This document shows, in pieces, positions 24,128-32,917 of a stretch of DNA of 64,000 nucleotides. The position numbers were made by a program, and so were the translations under genes. A model generated the notes under the pieces. The model did not search any database. It saw nothing but the letters and a program-made list of their open reading frames with translations, and was not told the DNA's origin. Origin of the DNA: Halomonas sp. 328 (GTDB lineage Bacteria; Pseudomonadota; Gammaproteobacteria; Pseudomonadales; Halomonadaceae); the NCBI RefSeq assembly GCF_015645095.1, contig NZ_JADOTW010000025.1:1-64000 (forward strand), read 5' to 3'. Within the stretch, counting starts at the first letter, position 1, and every line of letters begins with the position of its first letter.

Positions 24128-24631
24128 AGGTATTAGACAGCGCGCTCGTTTATTGACTTTAACGAGCACGCGCGTTCAAGAATTTTATGCCGCGTGCACG
24201 CAGAGCCCATAAGGCACTGAAATATCGCAACATTAAGTATAACTCGGCTACATAACACCGATCATCGTGCATGCCACATCCCCCCAATGAACGTGCTTGC
24301 TGCCTTTGCCGACACGGCCGCCTTGGATCGATAGCCGCCGCCCCACTCGGCGGCTTCGCCAACCAGCTCCCTGCCATCATGCTACCTCCTCGCCCCATCG
24401 ACTAATCGAATATTGCTTTCCATCTTAGTCATAGCGGGAAGATCCTGCATAACCGGAATTGGCCGACTTTCACGCGGGTAAGCGGCAACTTCGCCTATGG
24501 GGCACCGTGGCTGGGAAAATAAGGCTCTTGTGAATTTGGCACGGCAACCAGGCGCCTATCGGATCCGATCGCTCGGCAAAGCCGAGCTCCTACAGAGGCA
24601 AGGCCAGGTCTCGATAGGCTCTCCTCAATGC
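24128..24631. other. Non-coding stretch between cassette array and GFA gene
   Basis: No convincing gene is seen in this 500-bp stretch; the short frames lack ribosome sites and composition support. It holds the hairpin 24141-24172 at the array edge, an AT-richer middle, and a REP-like palindromic block at 24551-24592. If the array once had an integrase, it is not here. Confidence 0.6.
24551..24592. repeat. REP-like palindromic element
   Basis: Three adjacent palindromes: GGCGCC, ATCGGATCCGAT (24558-24569), and the hairpin GCTCGGC-AAA-GCCGAGC (24571-24587) followed by TCCTACAG. The minus-strand reading TGTAGGAGCTCGGC resembles the GTAGGAGC head of REP elements in pseudomonads and relatives. 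Only one copy is seen in the window. Confidence 0.55.
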
Positions 24632-25027
24632 TTAACGACCGGGCGGCCACTGTGGATGACGTGGCAGGCCCTCGCCGCTCAGCCAGGGCTGGTCGTGGCT
24701 GGTCCAGATATGCGCCTCGGGCATCACGCCGGGGTCCTCGTCCAGGGTGGCCAGGCGCAGGATGAGATGCGCCTGCCCTTCCCGCTCGGCGATCAGGTGG
24801 CAGCCGCAGCGCGAGCAGAAGTGGCGCCACTTCCCGGGGCTGGATTCGTAGCGGCTGAGTAGCGCCTCGCCCTGGAGCCAGCGAAACGCCGAGCGGGCTA
24901 CCCCCGCCGTGACCACCGCGGGAGCAGCATGGGCCTTGCGGCAGGTCTGGCAGTGGCAGATCTGCGGGGCCGTGCTCAGCGCCTCGATGGCGTAGCGCAC
25001 CCCACCACATAGACAGCTTCCTTGCAT
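24632..25027 (-). CDS. GFA family protein (CENP-V/GFA zinc fold)
   Basis: A 131-residue GFA-domain protein with cysteine pairs for structural and catalytic zinc: CLCGGVRY, CHCQTCRKAH and CSRCGCHL. These proteins were named after glutathione-dependent formaldehyde-activating enzyme, but many have no shown activity. The ATG at 25027 follows AGGAGG closely. It is a single gene at the edge of the non-cassette chromosome. Confidence 0.92.
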   Translation of the reverse strand: MQGSCLCGGVRYAIEALSTAPQICHCQTCRKAHAAPAVVTAGVARSAFRWLQGEALLSRYESSPGKWRHFCSRCGCHLIAEREGQAHLILRLATLDEDPGVMPEAHIWTSHDQPWLSGEGLPRHPQWPPGR

Positions 25028-25052
25028 ATTTCCCTCCTATGGGCCGAGTCGT

Positions 25053-25307
25053 TCACTCCAGCGTCAGGCCGGCCGTGGCCAGGCGGGCCTCGACCTCATC
25101 CAAGCTGCCGCGATACTCCCAGTACATCACCCGTCCATGGGAGCCAGTCACCAGCAGGTACTGCTCGCTGATCGACTGGATGCGGGAGACGGCGATCAGT
25201 TTACGGGTAAAGTCCGTTTCTTCCGGGCATTCGACGATCTCTCGGTTGGCCTCGTCGAAGCCGTGCACGATGCGGGCGGTTCTGACCTCCAGGTCGAGAA
25301 AAGGCAT
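25053..25307 (-). CDS. Small protein of unknown function
   Basis: An 84-residue protein (start MPFLDLEVRTARIVHGFDEA). The ATG at 25307 is chosen because AAGGAGG lies 9 bp upstream; the longer frame upstream is not supported. It looks like a small beta-rich domain (KLIAVSRIQSISEQYLLVTG, then RVMYWEYRG), possibly of the type found in uncharacterised small halomonad proteins. It lies 25 bp upstream of the GFA gene and is probably cotranscribed with it. Confidence 0.72.
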   Translation of the reverse strand: MPFLDLEVRTARIVHGFDEANREIVECPEETDFTRKLIAVSRIQSISEQYLLVTGSHGRVMYWEYRGSLDEVEARLATAGLTLE

Positions 25308-25497
25308 GGGCTGGCACCTCCTTGTGGTTGTCGCGGGTTGGGCTGGCCGCTTTATCCTTGCATGTTCCGGGATATCAGACCAAGTGCAGCCACTCGACGC
25401 ACCCTCCACGGCGCCGTGCCCCGATGCCGGACCAGCCAGGGAGGCAAGCGCAGGCCAGTCGCCCGGAGCGATCCCGGTACCTCCCATGTTTGAAGCT

Positions 25498-26928
25498 TCA
25501 GGGTGCCGGCTCGGACAGTTGAATCAGCAGGGTCATGACCCGCTCCAGGTCGGCGCTTTCCAACTCCCCGACCGCGGCGCGCAGCCCCAGCCAATCGAGC
25601 AGACTGCTCCCGGCGGTCTCGACGAAGCGGATACGCTGTTCATGGAGCCGGGCACGGGCATCGAGCACATCGACCAGGTCACGCAGGCCCAGGCGCTCGC
25701 CGTGCTCGGCGGCCTGGAGAAACAGCTCACCGGACTCGATGGAGCGCTGCAGGGCCTCCAGTTGACGCCGCCCCCCCCCGAGCGCGCGCAGGTGCCGGCG
25801 TACCCCCTGGGCGGCCTGTTCGAGTTCATGAGTCACCGACTGGCGTCTCGCCTGCGCCTGCAGCTCGCCCTGGCGCACATGGGCGCTGGTGAAGCCACCG
25901 CGGTAGATGGGGACCTCGAGATGCAGGCTGAACTGGGTGTCGCGGCTGTCACGGAAGGGGTCATTGGAGTGCCGATCGGCATGGCTGAGCTGAAGGTGAA
26001 GTTCCGGATAGTGCCCCCCACGACGCACCTCCGCCTCCGCCTCCGCCAGCCGCTGCTCTTCCCGTGCCAGCAGAACCCTCAGATTGGCCGGGGCTCGCGC
26101 CAGCCACTCCTCTTCCTCGTCCCAGGCCGGGACGAGCAGGGCCGTCTGGAGACTGCCCAGCCGCGCGGCGTCGAAGTCGGGCTGCTCGCCGGTCAGGCGC
26201 TCGAGTTCACCGAGGGCATCATCGAGGGCATTCTCGGCCAGGACGGTATCGGCCATCGCCTGATCGAGGCGGGAGCGCGCCTCGAGCAGGGTGATGCGAT
26301 CCCCGACACCCAACTCATAGGCACGCTCCGCTTGCCGCCCCTGTAACGTCAGGGTTTCCCGCTGGGCCTCCAGCAACCCCAGCCTGCGAGACGCCAGGTA
26401 GGCCTCGAGATAGGCCTCGCTGACCCGCAGCGCCAGGTCCCGCTCGCCCAGGGCCAACTGCAGTTCGGCGACACCGAGTTGCGCCTCGGCACGATCGAGG
26501 CCCCGCCAGCGCTCGAGACTGAACAGCGGCTGCTGCAGACGCACCTGCCACTGGGTGTCCTGAGCCCGCCCCCGGAAGCGCGCCTCATTGTCGGGGTTTC
26601 CGACATCATTGCCGGGGTCATAGTCGGGATGGTCGGTGAAGTAGTTGTCCGTATGCTGATGGAGGTAAACGGCACCGGCACTGACTTGCGGGTTGAGCTG
26701 CGCCCGCGCCTTGGGCAGTTCCTGCCCAGTGGCCTCCAACTCATAGCGTTGCCGCGACAGCTCGGCGTCGTGCTGCATGGCCCGCTGAACCAACTGGGGC
26801 AATGACGGCAGCTCCGCCGCCGGGGCGAAGGCCGCGCCGGCCGCCGGCAATGCTCCACCGCCGGCCAGCAGCATGGCCAGCAGGCCCAGGGCACCCAGGC
26901 GCCCCCAGGGCGAAAATAGCCGGGGCAT
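25498..26928 (-). CDS. TolC family outer-membrane channel of the lipase secretion system
   Basis: A 476-residue TolC-type outer-membrane efflux protein with a signal peptide and long periplasmic helices: LPSLPQLVQRAMQHDAELSR opens the repeat, and ARSRLDQAMADTVLAENALDDA is typical. It is the last gene of the operon lipase-ABC-HlyD-TolC. The ATG at 26928 is preferred because GAGGAG sits 5 bp upstream; a GTG at 26934 overlapping the hlyD-type stop would have no spacing. It forms the exit duct for the RTX lipase. Confidence 0.9.
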   Translation of the reverse strand: MPRLFSPWGRLGALGLLAMLLAGGGALPAAGAAFAPAAELPSLPQLVQRAMQHDAELSRQRYELEATGQELPKARAQLNPQVSAGAVYLHQHTDNYFTDHPDYDPGNDVGNPDNEARFRGRAQDTQWQVRLQQPLFSLERWRGLDRAEAQLGVAELQLALGERDLALRVSEAYLEAYLASRRLGLLEAQRETLTLQGRQAERAYELGVGDRITLLEARSRLDQAMADTVLAENALDDALGELERLTGEQPDFDAARLGSLQTALLVPAWDEEEEWLARAPANLRVLLAREEQRLAEAEAEVRRGGHYPELHLQLSHADRHSNDPFRDSRDTQFSLHLEVPIYRGGFTSAHVRQGELQAQARRQSVTHELEQAAQGVRRHLRALGGGRRQLEALQRSIESGELFLQAAEHGERLGLRDLVDVLDARARLHEQRIRFVETAGSSLLDWLGLRAAVGELESADLERVMTLLIQLSEPAP

Positions 26929-26930
26929 GC

Positions 26931-28274
26931 TCACTCCTCCCTGATGGCCCGTGCCAGCATGTCGGTGATCGGCTTGAAGAGATAACTCGCGAAGGTGCGC
27001 TGGCCTGTGCGGATCATGACCTCCGCCGGCATGCCGGAGAGCAGCGCCATCTGCTCGCTCATGTCCTGCTGACCCGCTTCCGTGACGCGTACGCGTACCC
27101 GGTAGTAATGCCCCCCGGTGGCCTCATCCTCGAAGCTGTCGGCACTGACGAAGATCACCTCGCCGGCGATCACCCGGGTCAGGCGCTGGTTGAAGGCCGA
27201 GAAGCGAATGCTCGCGGGCTGGCCATGATGAATGTTGTCGATGTCGCGGTTCGCTACCCGGACCTCGACGATATAGCCGTCGCCGGCTGGCACGATGTCC
27301 AGTAGCTCGCCGCCGGGTTGCACCACCGCACCGCGGGAGTGTACCCGGCGGTCGACCACGGTACCGGCGACCGGCGCCAGGACGCGGGTTCGCGCGACCC
27401 GCTCGCTCAACGCCACGATCTGCTCCTCGGCCTCGGCGAGTCGCGCCTGGACATCGCGCAACTGCTCGCCGACTTCCTTCTGGAGCTCCTGCCGATGGAT
27501 CTCCCGCTGCATCCGACTCTCGCTGATCTGCGAGCGCAGCCGTGCGATGTCGGCACGGTACTGGGCGATCTCACCCTGGTACTGCAGGACTTGGCGCTCC
27601 AGTTCCCGCACACGCTGGTTGTCTCCCAAGCCCTCCCGGAATAGCGCACGGAAGTCATCGGCCTCGCCGGAGAGAGAACGGATGCGTGATTCGTTGACCC
27701 GAATCAGCGCCTCGAACCCCTCGATCTGCTCGTTCATCTGCGTCACCTGCTCATCGAGCGCCTCGAGGGTGCTGTCGAAGGCTTGACGGCGCGCCAGGAA
27801 GAGCCCCTGCTGCACGGCCAGCATGTCCTGTACCCGCTCCGGCTCGCTGTGCAGGAGTTCATCCGGGAATGTCAGGAGTGCGGCGCCTCGCTGCTCGGCC
27901 AGCAGCCGCGTCTCCATGGCCCGGCCAAGCAGATACTGGGTACGGGCGATCTGCAACTGCGAGCGGGGCTGGGTGGCATTGAGGACGACCAAGGGCTGGC
28001 CAGCCTCGACGCGATCCCCATCGGCCACCAGGATCTCGCGGACGGTGCCCCCCTCCAGGTGCTGCACGGTGCGCGTGAAGGACGCCATGGAAACGGTGCC
28101 GGGCGCGACCACAGCCACCGCCAGTGAAGCGCTCAGCGCCCAGGCAACGAACCCACCGAAGGCCACCAGCAGGATGCCCCATCCCAGGCGCCGATAGCTC
28201 CGGTCGCAGGTGGGCAGATCGTCTCCGGCCCGGTCGCGACCAAGCGGCGGCATCTCCCGCGTCGTGGTCATCAT
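26931..28274 (-). CDS. HlyD family type I secretion adaptor
   Basis: A 447-residue membrane-fusion protein: N-terminal membrane helix (LGWGILLVAFGGFVAWAL), a lipoyl half-motif (VQHLEGGTVREILVADGDRV), a long coiled coil (residues 130-290), and the second half-motif (TRVLAPVAGTVVDRRVHSRG). It is of the PrtE/HlyD type. Its ATG at 28274 is 2 bp from the stop of the ABC gene, with GAGGAG upstream. It links the inner-membrane ABC exporter to the TolC channel. Confidence 0.92.
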   Translation of the reverse strand: MMTTTREMPPLGRDRAGDDLPTCDRSYRRLGWGILLVAFGGFVAWALSASLAVAVVAPGTVSMASFTRTVQHLEGGTVREILVADGDRVEAGQPLVVLNATQPRSQLQIARTQYLLGRAMETRLLAEQRGAALLTFPDELLHSEPERVQDMLAVQQGLFLARRQAFDSTLEALDEQVTQMNEQIEGFEALIRVNESRIRSLSGEADDFRALFREGLGDNQRVRELERQVLQYQGEIAQYRADIARLRSQISESRMQREIHRQELQKEVGEQLRDVQARLAEAEEQIVALSERVARTRVLAPVAGTVVDRRVHSRGAVVQPGGELLDIVPAGDGYIVEVRVANRDIDNIHHGQPASIRFSAFNQRLTRVIAGEVIFVSADSFEDEATGGHYYRVRVRVTEAGQQDMSEQMALLSGMPAEVMIRTGQRTFASYLFKPITDMLARAIREE

Positions 28275-28276
28275 TC

Positions 28277-30094
28277 CTACTCCTCTCGCACCTTGGTACC
28301 CGGCTTGCCGCTCCCCGGCATCCGCCACTGAGCCTCGGCGGCCGGGACGGCCCGAGACCCTTGCGTCTCTCCCCGGGCAAGCCTGGCCAGCACCTGGTCG
28401 CGAGGACCGAAGAGGCTGATCTGTCCCTCGCGCAGCCCCAGCAGCTTGTCCATGCTGCGCAGCACGCCTTCACGATGGCTGATCACGAACAGCGTGACTC
28501 CTGCGTCCTTGAGATGGGCGATGGCCCGTACCAGGGCGTCCTCACCGGCGCTATCGAGATTGGCATTGGGCTCGTCGAGCACGACCAGCACCGGTTCGCC
28601 GTACAGGGCCCGCGCCAAGCCCAGGCGCTGACGCTGTCCTCCCGAGAGGCTACCGCCGCTCGCGGCGATGGGGGTGTCATACCCCTCGGGGAGCTGCAGG
28701 ATCATCTCGTGCACCCCCGCCTTGCGCGCGGCGGCGACCACCCGTGCCGGATCCACCGCGCCGAAGCGGGCGATATTCTCGCTCACGGTGCCATCGAACA
28801 GTTCGATGTCCTGGGGCAGATACCCCACATGAGGGCCCAGCTCATCGCGTTGCCATTGGGCGATATCGGCGCCATCCAGCCGCACCTTGCCGAGCAGGGC
28901 CGGCCAGATCCCCAGCAAGACCCGCGCCAGGGTGGACTTGCCCGCCGCGCTGGGGCCGATAATGCCGATGTGCTCCCCCTTCGCCACCTGGAACTGGATG
29001 CCACGCAGCGTGGCCAGGCGGGAGCCCGGCGGTGCCGCCGACACGGCCTCCACGGTCAACCGTCCTTCCGGCACCGGCAACGACATCCGCGGCCGCTCCG
29101 CCGCCACCTGCGTCAGCAACTCGGAGAGTCGCTCATGGCTTCCACGCGTCCCGACGAAGGCCTTCCAACTGCCGATCATCTGGTCGACCGGCGACAATGC
29201 CCGCCCCATGATGATGGACCCCGCGATCATCATGCCCGGCGTCATCTCCCCTCGCAGCACCAGATAGGCACCGAGGCCCAGCACCAGGGACTGGAACAAC
29301 AGGCGCAGCGTCTTCGAGGCGTTGACCAGCGCGCCCGACCTGTCACTGGCCCGCGACTGCTTGACCAGGAACTCATGGTGCCGAGCCGCCCAACGCCCCA
29401 GGATCCCCGGCAACATCCCCATCGCATGGAGCACCTCGGCATTGCGCAGGTTGGCATTGGCCAGCTCCTGGGACTGAATATGCTCGGCATTGGCGTCGGC
29501 CAGCAGTCCTTGAGTCGCCTTTTCGTTGGCGATGGCCAACAGCAGCAGGACGGTACCGGCCCCCGTGGCGAAGAGCCCCAGCCAGGGGTGGAGCAGGAAC
29601 ATCACGCCGAGATAGATCGGTACCCAGGGGGCATCGAAGAAGGCGAAGAGCCCACTGCCTGTCAGAAACTGTCGCAGGTTGGTGAGATCGCTCAATGGCT
29701 GGGCCGTCTGCTGCCCCTGGGTAAGCAGGCTACGCCGGAACATGGCCTCATAGAGACGCCGATGCAGCCGGGCATCGATCCGGTTGCCCACGCGCACCAG
29801 CATGCGGGAACGCACCAGTTCCAGGCCGCCCATGACCAGGAACAGGAACACCACCACCAGGGTCAGCATCAGCAGGGTGTCGACGCTCTGGGTCGCGAGC
29901 ACGCGGTCGTAGACCTGCAGCATGTACAGCGGCGGCACCAGCATCAGCAGGTTGACGAACAGGCTGAACAGGCCCACCGAGACGAAGGCCCCCCGGCAAG
30001 CCGCCAGGGCCTGGGAAAGCTCCATGGCCTGCGGCTTGCCGGCCCCCCGGGATGCCATGGCCTTCGTCGGGTAGTCCCCCATGACCCCGGCCAT
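28277..30094 (-). CDS. Type I secretion ABC permease/ATPase (PrtD type)
   Basis: A 605-residue half-transporter. The membrane domain (residues 30-320) has about six helices. The ATPase domain has Walker A GIIGPSAAGKSTLARVL, the signature LSGGQRQRLGLARAL, and Walker B LVVLDEPNANLD. There is no C39 peptidase domain, which fits export of RTX proteins with C-terminal signals. Its start codon overlaps the lipase stop (TGATG), so lipase and exporter are translationally coupled. Confidence 0.93.
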   Translation of the reverse strand: MAGVMGDYPTKAMASRGAGKPQAMELSQALAACRGAFVSVGLFSLFVNLLMLVPPLYMLQVYDRVLATQSVDTLLMLTLVVVFLFLVMGGLELVRSRMLVRVGNRIDARLHRRLYEAMFRRSLLTQGQQTAQPLSDLTNLRQFLTGSGLFAFFDAPWVPIYLGVMFLLHPWLGLFATGAGTVLLLLAIANEKATQGLLADANAEHIQSQELANANLRNAEVLHAMGMLPGILGRWAARHHEFLVKQSRASDRSGALVNASKTLRLLFQSLVLGLGAYLVLRGEMTPGMMIAGSIIMGRALSPVDQMIGSWKAFVGTRGSHERLSELLTQVAAERPRMSLPVPEGRLTVEAVSAAPPGSRLATLRGIQFQVAKGEHIGIIGPSAAGKSTLARVLLGIWPALLGKVRLDGADIAQWQRDELGPHVGYLPQDIELFDGTVSENIARFGAVDPARVVAAARKAGVHEMILQLPEGYDTPIAASGGSLSGGQRQRLGLARALYGEPVLVVLDEPNANLDSAGEDALVRAIAHLKDAGVTLFVISHREGVLRSMDKLLGLREGQISLFGPRDQVLARLARGETQGSRAVPAAEAQWRMPGSGKPGTKVREE

Positions 30095-31983
30095 CAGGCC
30101 CCGAACAAGCTGTATTCGCTCACCGTATCGATGCCCGTCCGCTCGATGACGATGTTGAGGTCGCCCCGGGCGATGACGACATCGTCACCGACCTGGTTGG
30201 CACTCGCCAGCATGTCGTCCCGGTCCGCGAACAGCTCGCCCATAAAGACCAGCCAGTCCCGATCGCCGGCATGGTGATGGAAGTCCTTGATGGTGGCCGA
30301 GCCCCGATACTCCTCCTCGAAGACGAAGCGATCATCGCCGATGCCGCCATAGAGGACATCATTCCCGCCGCGCACCACCAGCGTATCGTCGCCCTCGCCA
30401 CCATAGAGGTGATCGTCTCCCAGGCCACCGATCAGCAGGTCGTCGCCGTCGCCACCATGCAGCAGGCTGCCGCTGTCGACGGCGATCAGCTTATCGTTAC
30501 CGACGCCGCCGAATACCGCCTCGCCACTCAGGGTCTCGCTCCCCGAGGTGCCTTCGACATGCTCCCGGTACTCGATGTCGCGATTGAGGAAGCCGAGCAG
30601 CTTGAAACTCTTGTCCACCAGGCCGTCATCGCCGACGGCGTATCGATGATTGACGAGCGAGACACCGTCAATGAGGGTGTGGCCGGCGAACTCGATATAG
30701 TCGATGTTCTCGACCTGTTTCATGCCAAGCCCCTGCCTCGAGTCGAGGAACAGGGTGCCATCCGACAGCCGATAGGCCTCCCAGTTGTCTGCCGCTCCCT
30801 GGAGCCGAAGCGTATTGACGCCGGAACCCCCATCGACACGGTCGGCCCCGCCGGACAGCCAGATCAGGTCATCCCCCCCACCGGCATAGATATAGTCGCT
30901 GCCCTGCCCGCCACGAATCAGGTCATTGTGCTCGGTACCGATCAGGAAGGCCGGCGCCCCATGGTGATTCGACGTGGCCGTCGCCTTGTCTTCCACCCAG
31001 GTGGTCGAGCGCGACAGCGCGGTGAGATTGGAGACCACCACGACACTGTCGCGATGCATGTACTCATAGAACGCCGAGTCGGCAATACGCTCGATGGCAT
31101 CGGTGAAGACGCCATCAATATGCGCATACCAGCTGACGGGAAGGTTCAGGAACGAGTAGGCGGGGAGCGGCATATTCGGCAACGCATAGGCGTCGTTGAA
31201 CAGGACGACGTTATCGATACTCGCCGCATAGGAGGTATTGGGGTTAGTCAGGAAGTCGCCCGCATTGTCCAGCGCCTCACGAAACGCCTCGGCATCACCA
31301 GCCACGCGATGTACCGCATCATTCTCGTAGCCAAAGTTCAGGACGACCGAGGGATCGTTATAGATCAACGGCGAGGCATGGCCGATATAGACCGCCTCCT
31401 CGAAGAAACCATCGGCCAACCCTTCCCGAAAACGCGCCATGATATTGGTCATGCCACCGCCCAGGCTATACCCCGTCACCAGCGTATCGCTTCCCGACAG
31501 GCCATGGGCTTGCGAGAAGTCGCGTACCGCCTGGAGCAGCGGCTCCATATAGGGCGCGATGGTCCCTTCGTTGATCTGGAGGTAGTCGACGATATCGACC
31601 GGCGAGTTCGTTCCCGTGAAGGAGATGGCCAGTCGGGACACCGCGCCCTCGGCATCGAACTCACCGAGCAGCTTCGCCTGGGGGCCGGTCGCCAGCGTCC
31701 CCGTCAAGGGGCTTTCGATGATGTAGTGACCGGAGAAGTCCACGGCGCTGTCCGGCAGTCCCAACTCGGCCGGCGTCAACTCTCGCCATCCGGACGGCAG
31801 CTCGGTATCGATGCGATTGGCATAGATGCCGTCGGGCAGCATATCGGCCACGAATTGGGTAACTTCCCGGCTGGGCAGCCCGAATATTCCGGACATATTC
31901 GCATAGGTGGCAAGCTGATGTGTCGTCAGCATGAGCTCGACGGACTCTTCCGTGCTGTAGTTCTTGTAATCGAACATGGCCAT
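30094..31983 (-). CDS. Family I.3-type RTX lipase/polyurethanase-like esterase
   Basis: A 629-residue secreted hydrolase close in length to Serratia LipA. The N-terminal catalytic domain has the elbow GYSLGGG (Ser173), where Tyr replaces the usual His of GHSLGG. A likely catalytic His lies in SNHHGAPAF before the repeats. Glycine-rich RTX nonapeptides follow (GGGDDLIW, GGDGDDLLI, GGLGDDHLY, GGEGDDTLV), binding calcium outside the cell. The C-terminus IDTVSEYSLFGA is the type I export signal. No signal peptide is present. It is the first gene of the secretion operon. Confidence 0.9.
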   Translation of the reverse strand: MAMFDYKNYSTEESVELMLTTHQLATYANMSGIFGLPSREVTQFVADMLPDGIYANRIDTELPSGWRELTPAELGLPDSAVDFSGHYIIESPLTGTLATGPQAKLLGEFDAEGAVSRLAISFTGTNSPVDIVDYLQINEGTIAPYMEPLLQAVRDFSQAHGLSGSDTLVTGYSLGGGMTNIMARFREGLADGFFEEAVYIGHASPLIYNDPSVVLNFGYENDAVHRVAGDAEAFREALDNAGDFLTNPNTSYAASIDNVVLFNDAYALPNMPLPAYSFLNLPVSWYAHIDGVFTDAIERIADSAFYEYMHRDSVVVVSNLTALSRSTTWVEDKATATSNHHGAPAFLIGTEHNDLIRGGQGSDYIYAGGGDDLIWLSGGADRVDGGSGVNTLRLQGAADNWEAYRLSDGTLFLDSRQGLGMKQVENIDYIEFAGHTLIDGVSLVNHRYAVGDDGLVDKSFKLLGFLNRDIEYREHVEGTSGSETLSGEAVFGGVGNDKLIAVDSGSLLHGGDGDDLLIGGLGDDHLYGGEGDDTLVVRGGNDVLYGGIGDDRFVFEEEYRGSATIKDFHHHAGDRDWLVFMGELFADRDDMLASANQVGDDVVIARGDLNIVIERTGIDTVSEYSLFGA

Positions 31984-32390
31984 GACGCGAGACCTCCTTG
32001 TTGTGGCTGGCTATCCCCCTGCCCCCGGCATATCAATGCTCGGTTTCCTACGATACTGGCAGGCAGAGAGGGACAATCACTTGTTTCAAACATTTGTATT
32101 TGTTCACCATGAACTATAGGCAGAATGGCCACCTGATCAACAACTAGACGATGGTCTCACACCGATACCCGACACGGCATCGCGCATCCTCTTCTGGTAG
32201 CAGAAATAACTGAATAACCTACAATTAATGTAATCGATAGGGGAGCGACCATGCGGAGAAGAATGCCAGCACCAGTGACCTCTGCCTGCGCACTATTTGA
32301 TGGCCTGCCGGCAGGAGGAATGAAGACGCGCGAGGCGAGCGCTTCCTTCACGCCAACCTGGCTTGTGCGCCCCATCGCCAAGGAGCCCCC
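31984..32390. other. Intergenic region between lipase operon and flavodoxin-like gene
   Basis: This region of about 400 bp must hold the lipase operon promoter on the minus strand and one for the flavodoxin-like gene. It contains an AT-rich block (32085-32115). On the plus strand a possible 52-codon frame starts at 32251 after GGGGAGCGACC, overlapping the next gene. I saw no clear -35/-10 pair and no terminator. Confidence 0.45.
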
Positions 32391-32855
32391 ATGCCCAAGC
32401 GCCTGCTGATCATCGCCCATGCGCCCTCCCCCAATACCCTGAGGCTGCGCGAAGCCGCCGAGCGCGGCGCGCGCCACCCGGACGTGGAGAACGTGGAGGT
32501 GGTGGTCAAGGCGCCGCTGGAGGCGGGGCCCGAGGATATCCGCGCCTGCGACGCCATCCTGCTCGGCACCACCGAGAACCTGGGCTATATGAGCGGGGCC
32601 CTGAAGGACTTCTTCGATCGCAGCTACTACCCGGTGCTGGAGGAGACACAGGGGCTGCCCTGCGCCCTCTATGTGCGCGCCGGCCACGACGGCACCGGCA
32701 CCCGGCGAGCGGTGGAGGGCATCGTCACCGGCCTGCGCTGGCGCTGGTTCCAGGCGCCGCTGATCCTGCGCGGCGACTGGCAGGAAGCCTTCGTCGAGCG
32801 GGTCGAGGAGCTGGGCCTCACTCTCGCCGCCGGGTTGGAGGCCGGCATCCTCTAA
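32391..32855 (+). CDS. Flavodoxin-fold NAD(P)H-dependent FMN reductase-like protein
   Basis: A 154-residue flavodoxin-like protein. The first strand-loop LLIIAHAPSPNTLRLREAAE would bind the FMN phosphate. GTTENLGYMSGALKDFFDRSYY is the second FMN loop, typical of this reductase group. It stands alone between the lipase region and the TAXI protein gene. Electron partner and substrate are unknown. Confidence 0.85.
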   Translation: MPKRLLIIAHAPSPNTLRLREAAERGARHPDVENVEVVVKAPLEAGPEDIRACDAILLGTTENLGYMSGALKDFFDRSYYPVLEETQGLPCALYVRAGHDGTGTRRAVEGIVTGLRWRWFQAPLILRGDWQEAFVERVEELGLTLAAGLEAGIL

Positions 32856-32917
32856 GGGGTAAGGCTATGCTGCTAGAAGAGTGATAAGGAGCCAGCCCCC
32901 GCTGAAGGAGATGCCTT

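Noticed and set aside
24159-24398. 79-codon frame upstream of the first cassette
   Set aside because: No ribosome site, no recognisable motif, and its stop lies inside the hairpin at the array edge; it could at most be a remnant of a lost cassette.
28124-30277. 717-codon open frame on the plus strand opposite the ABC exporter gene
   Set aside because: The translation is low-complexity (Gln, His, Arg rich) and the opposite strand encodes a clear ABC transporter; a GC-skew shadow.
32251-32409. 52-codon frame overlapping the flavodoxin-like gene
   Set aside because: It has a fair ribosome site, but composition and lack of any known relative make it unsafe; mentioned only in the intergenic note.
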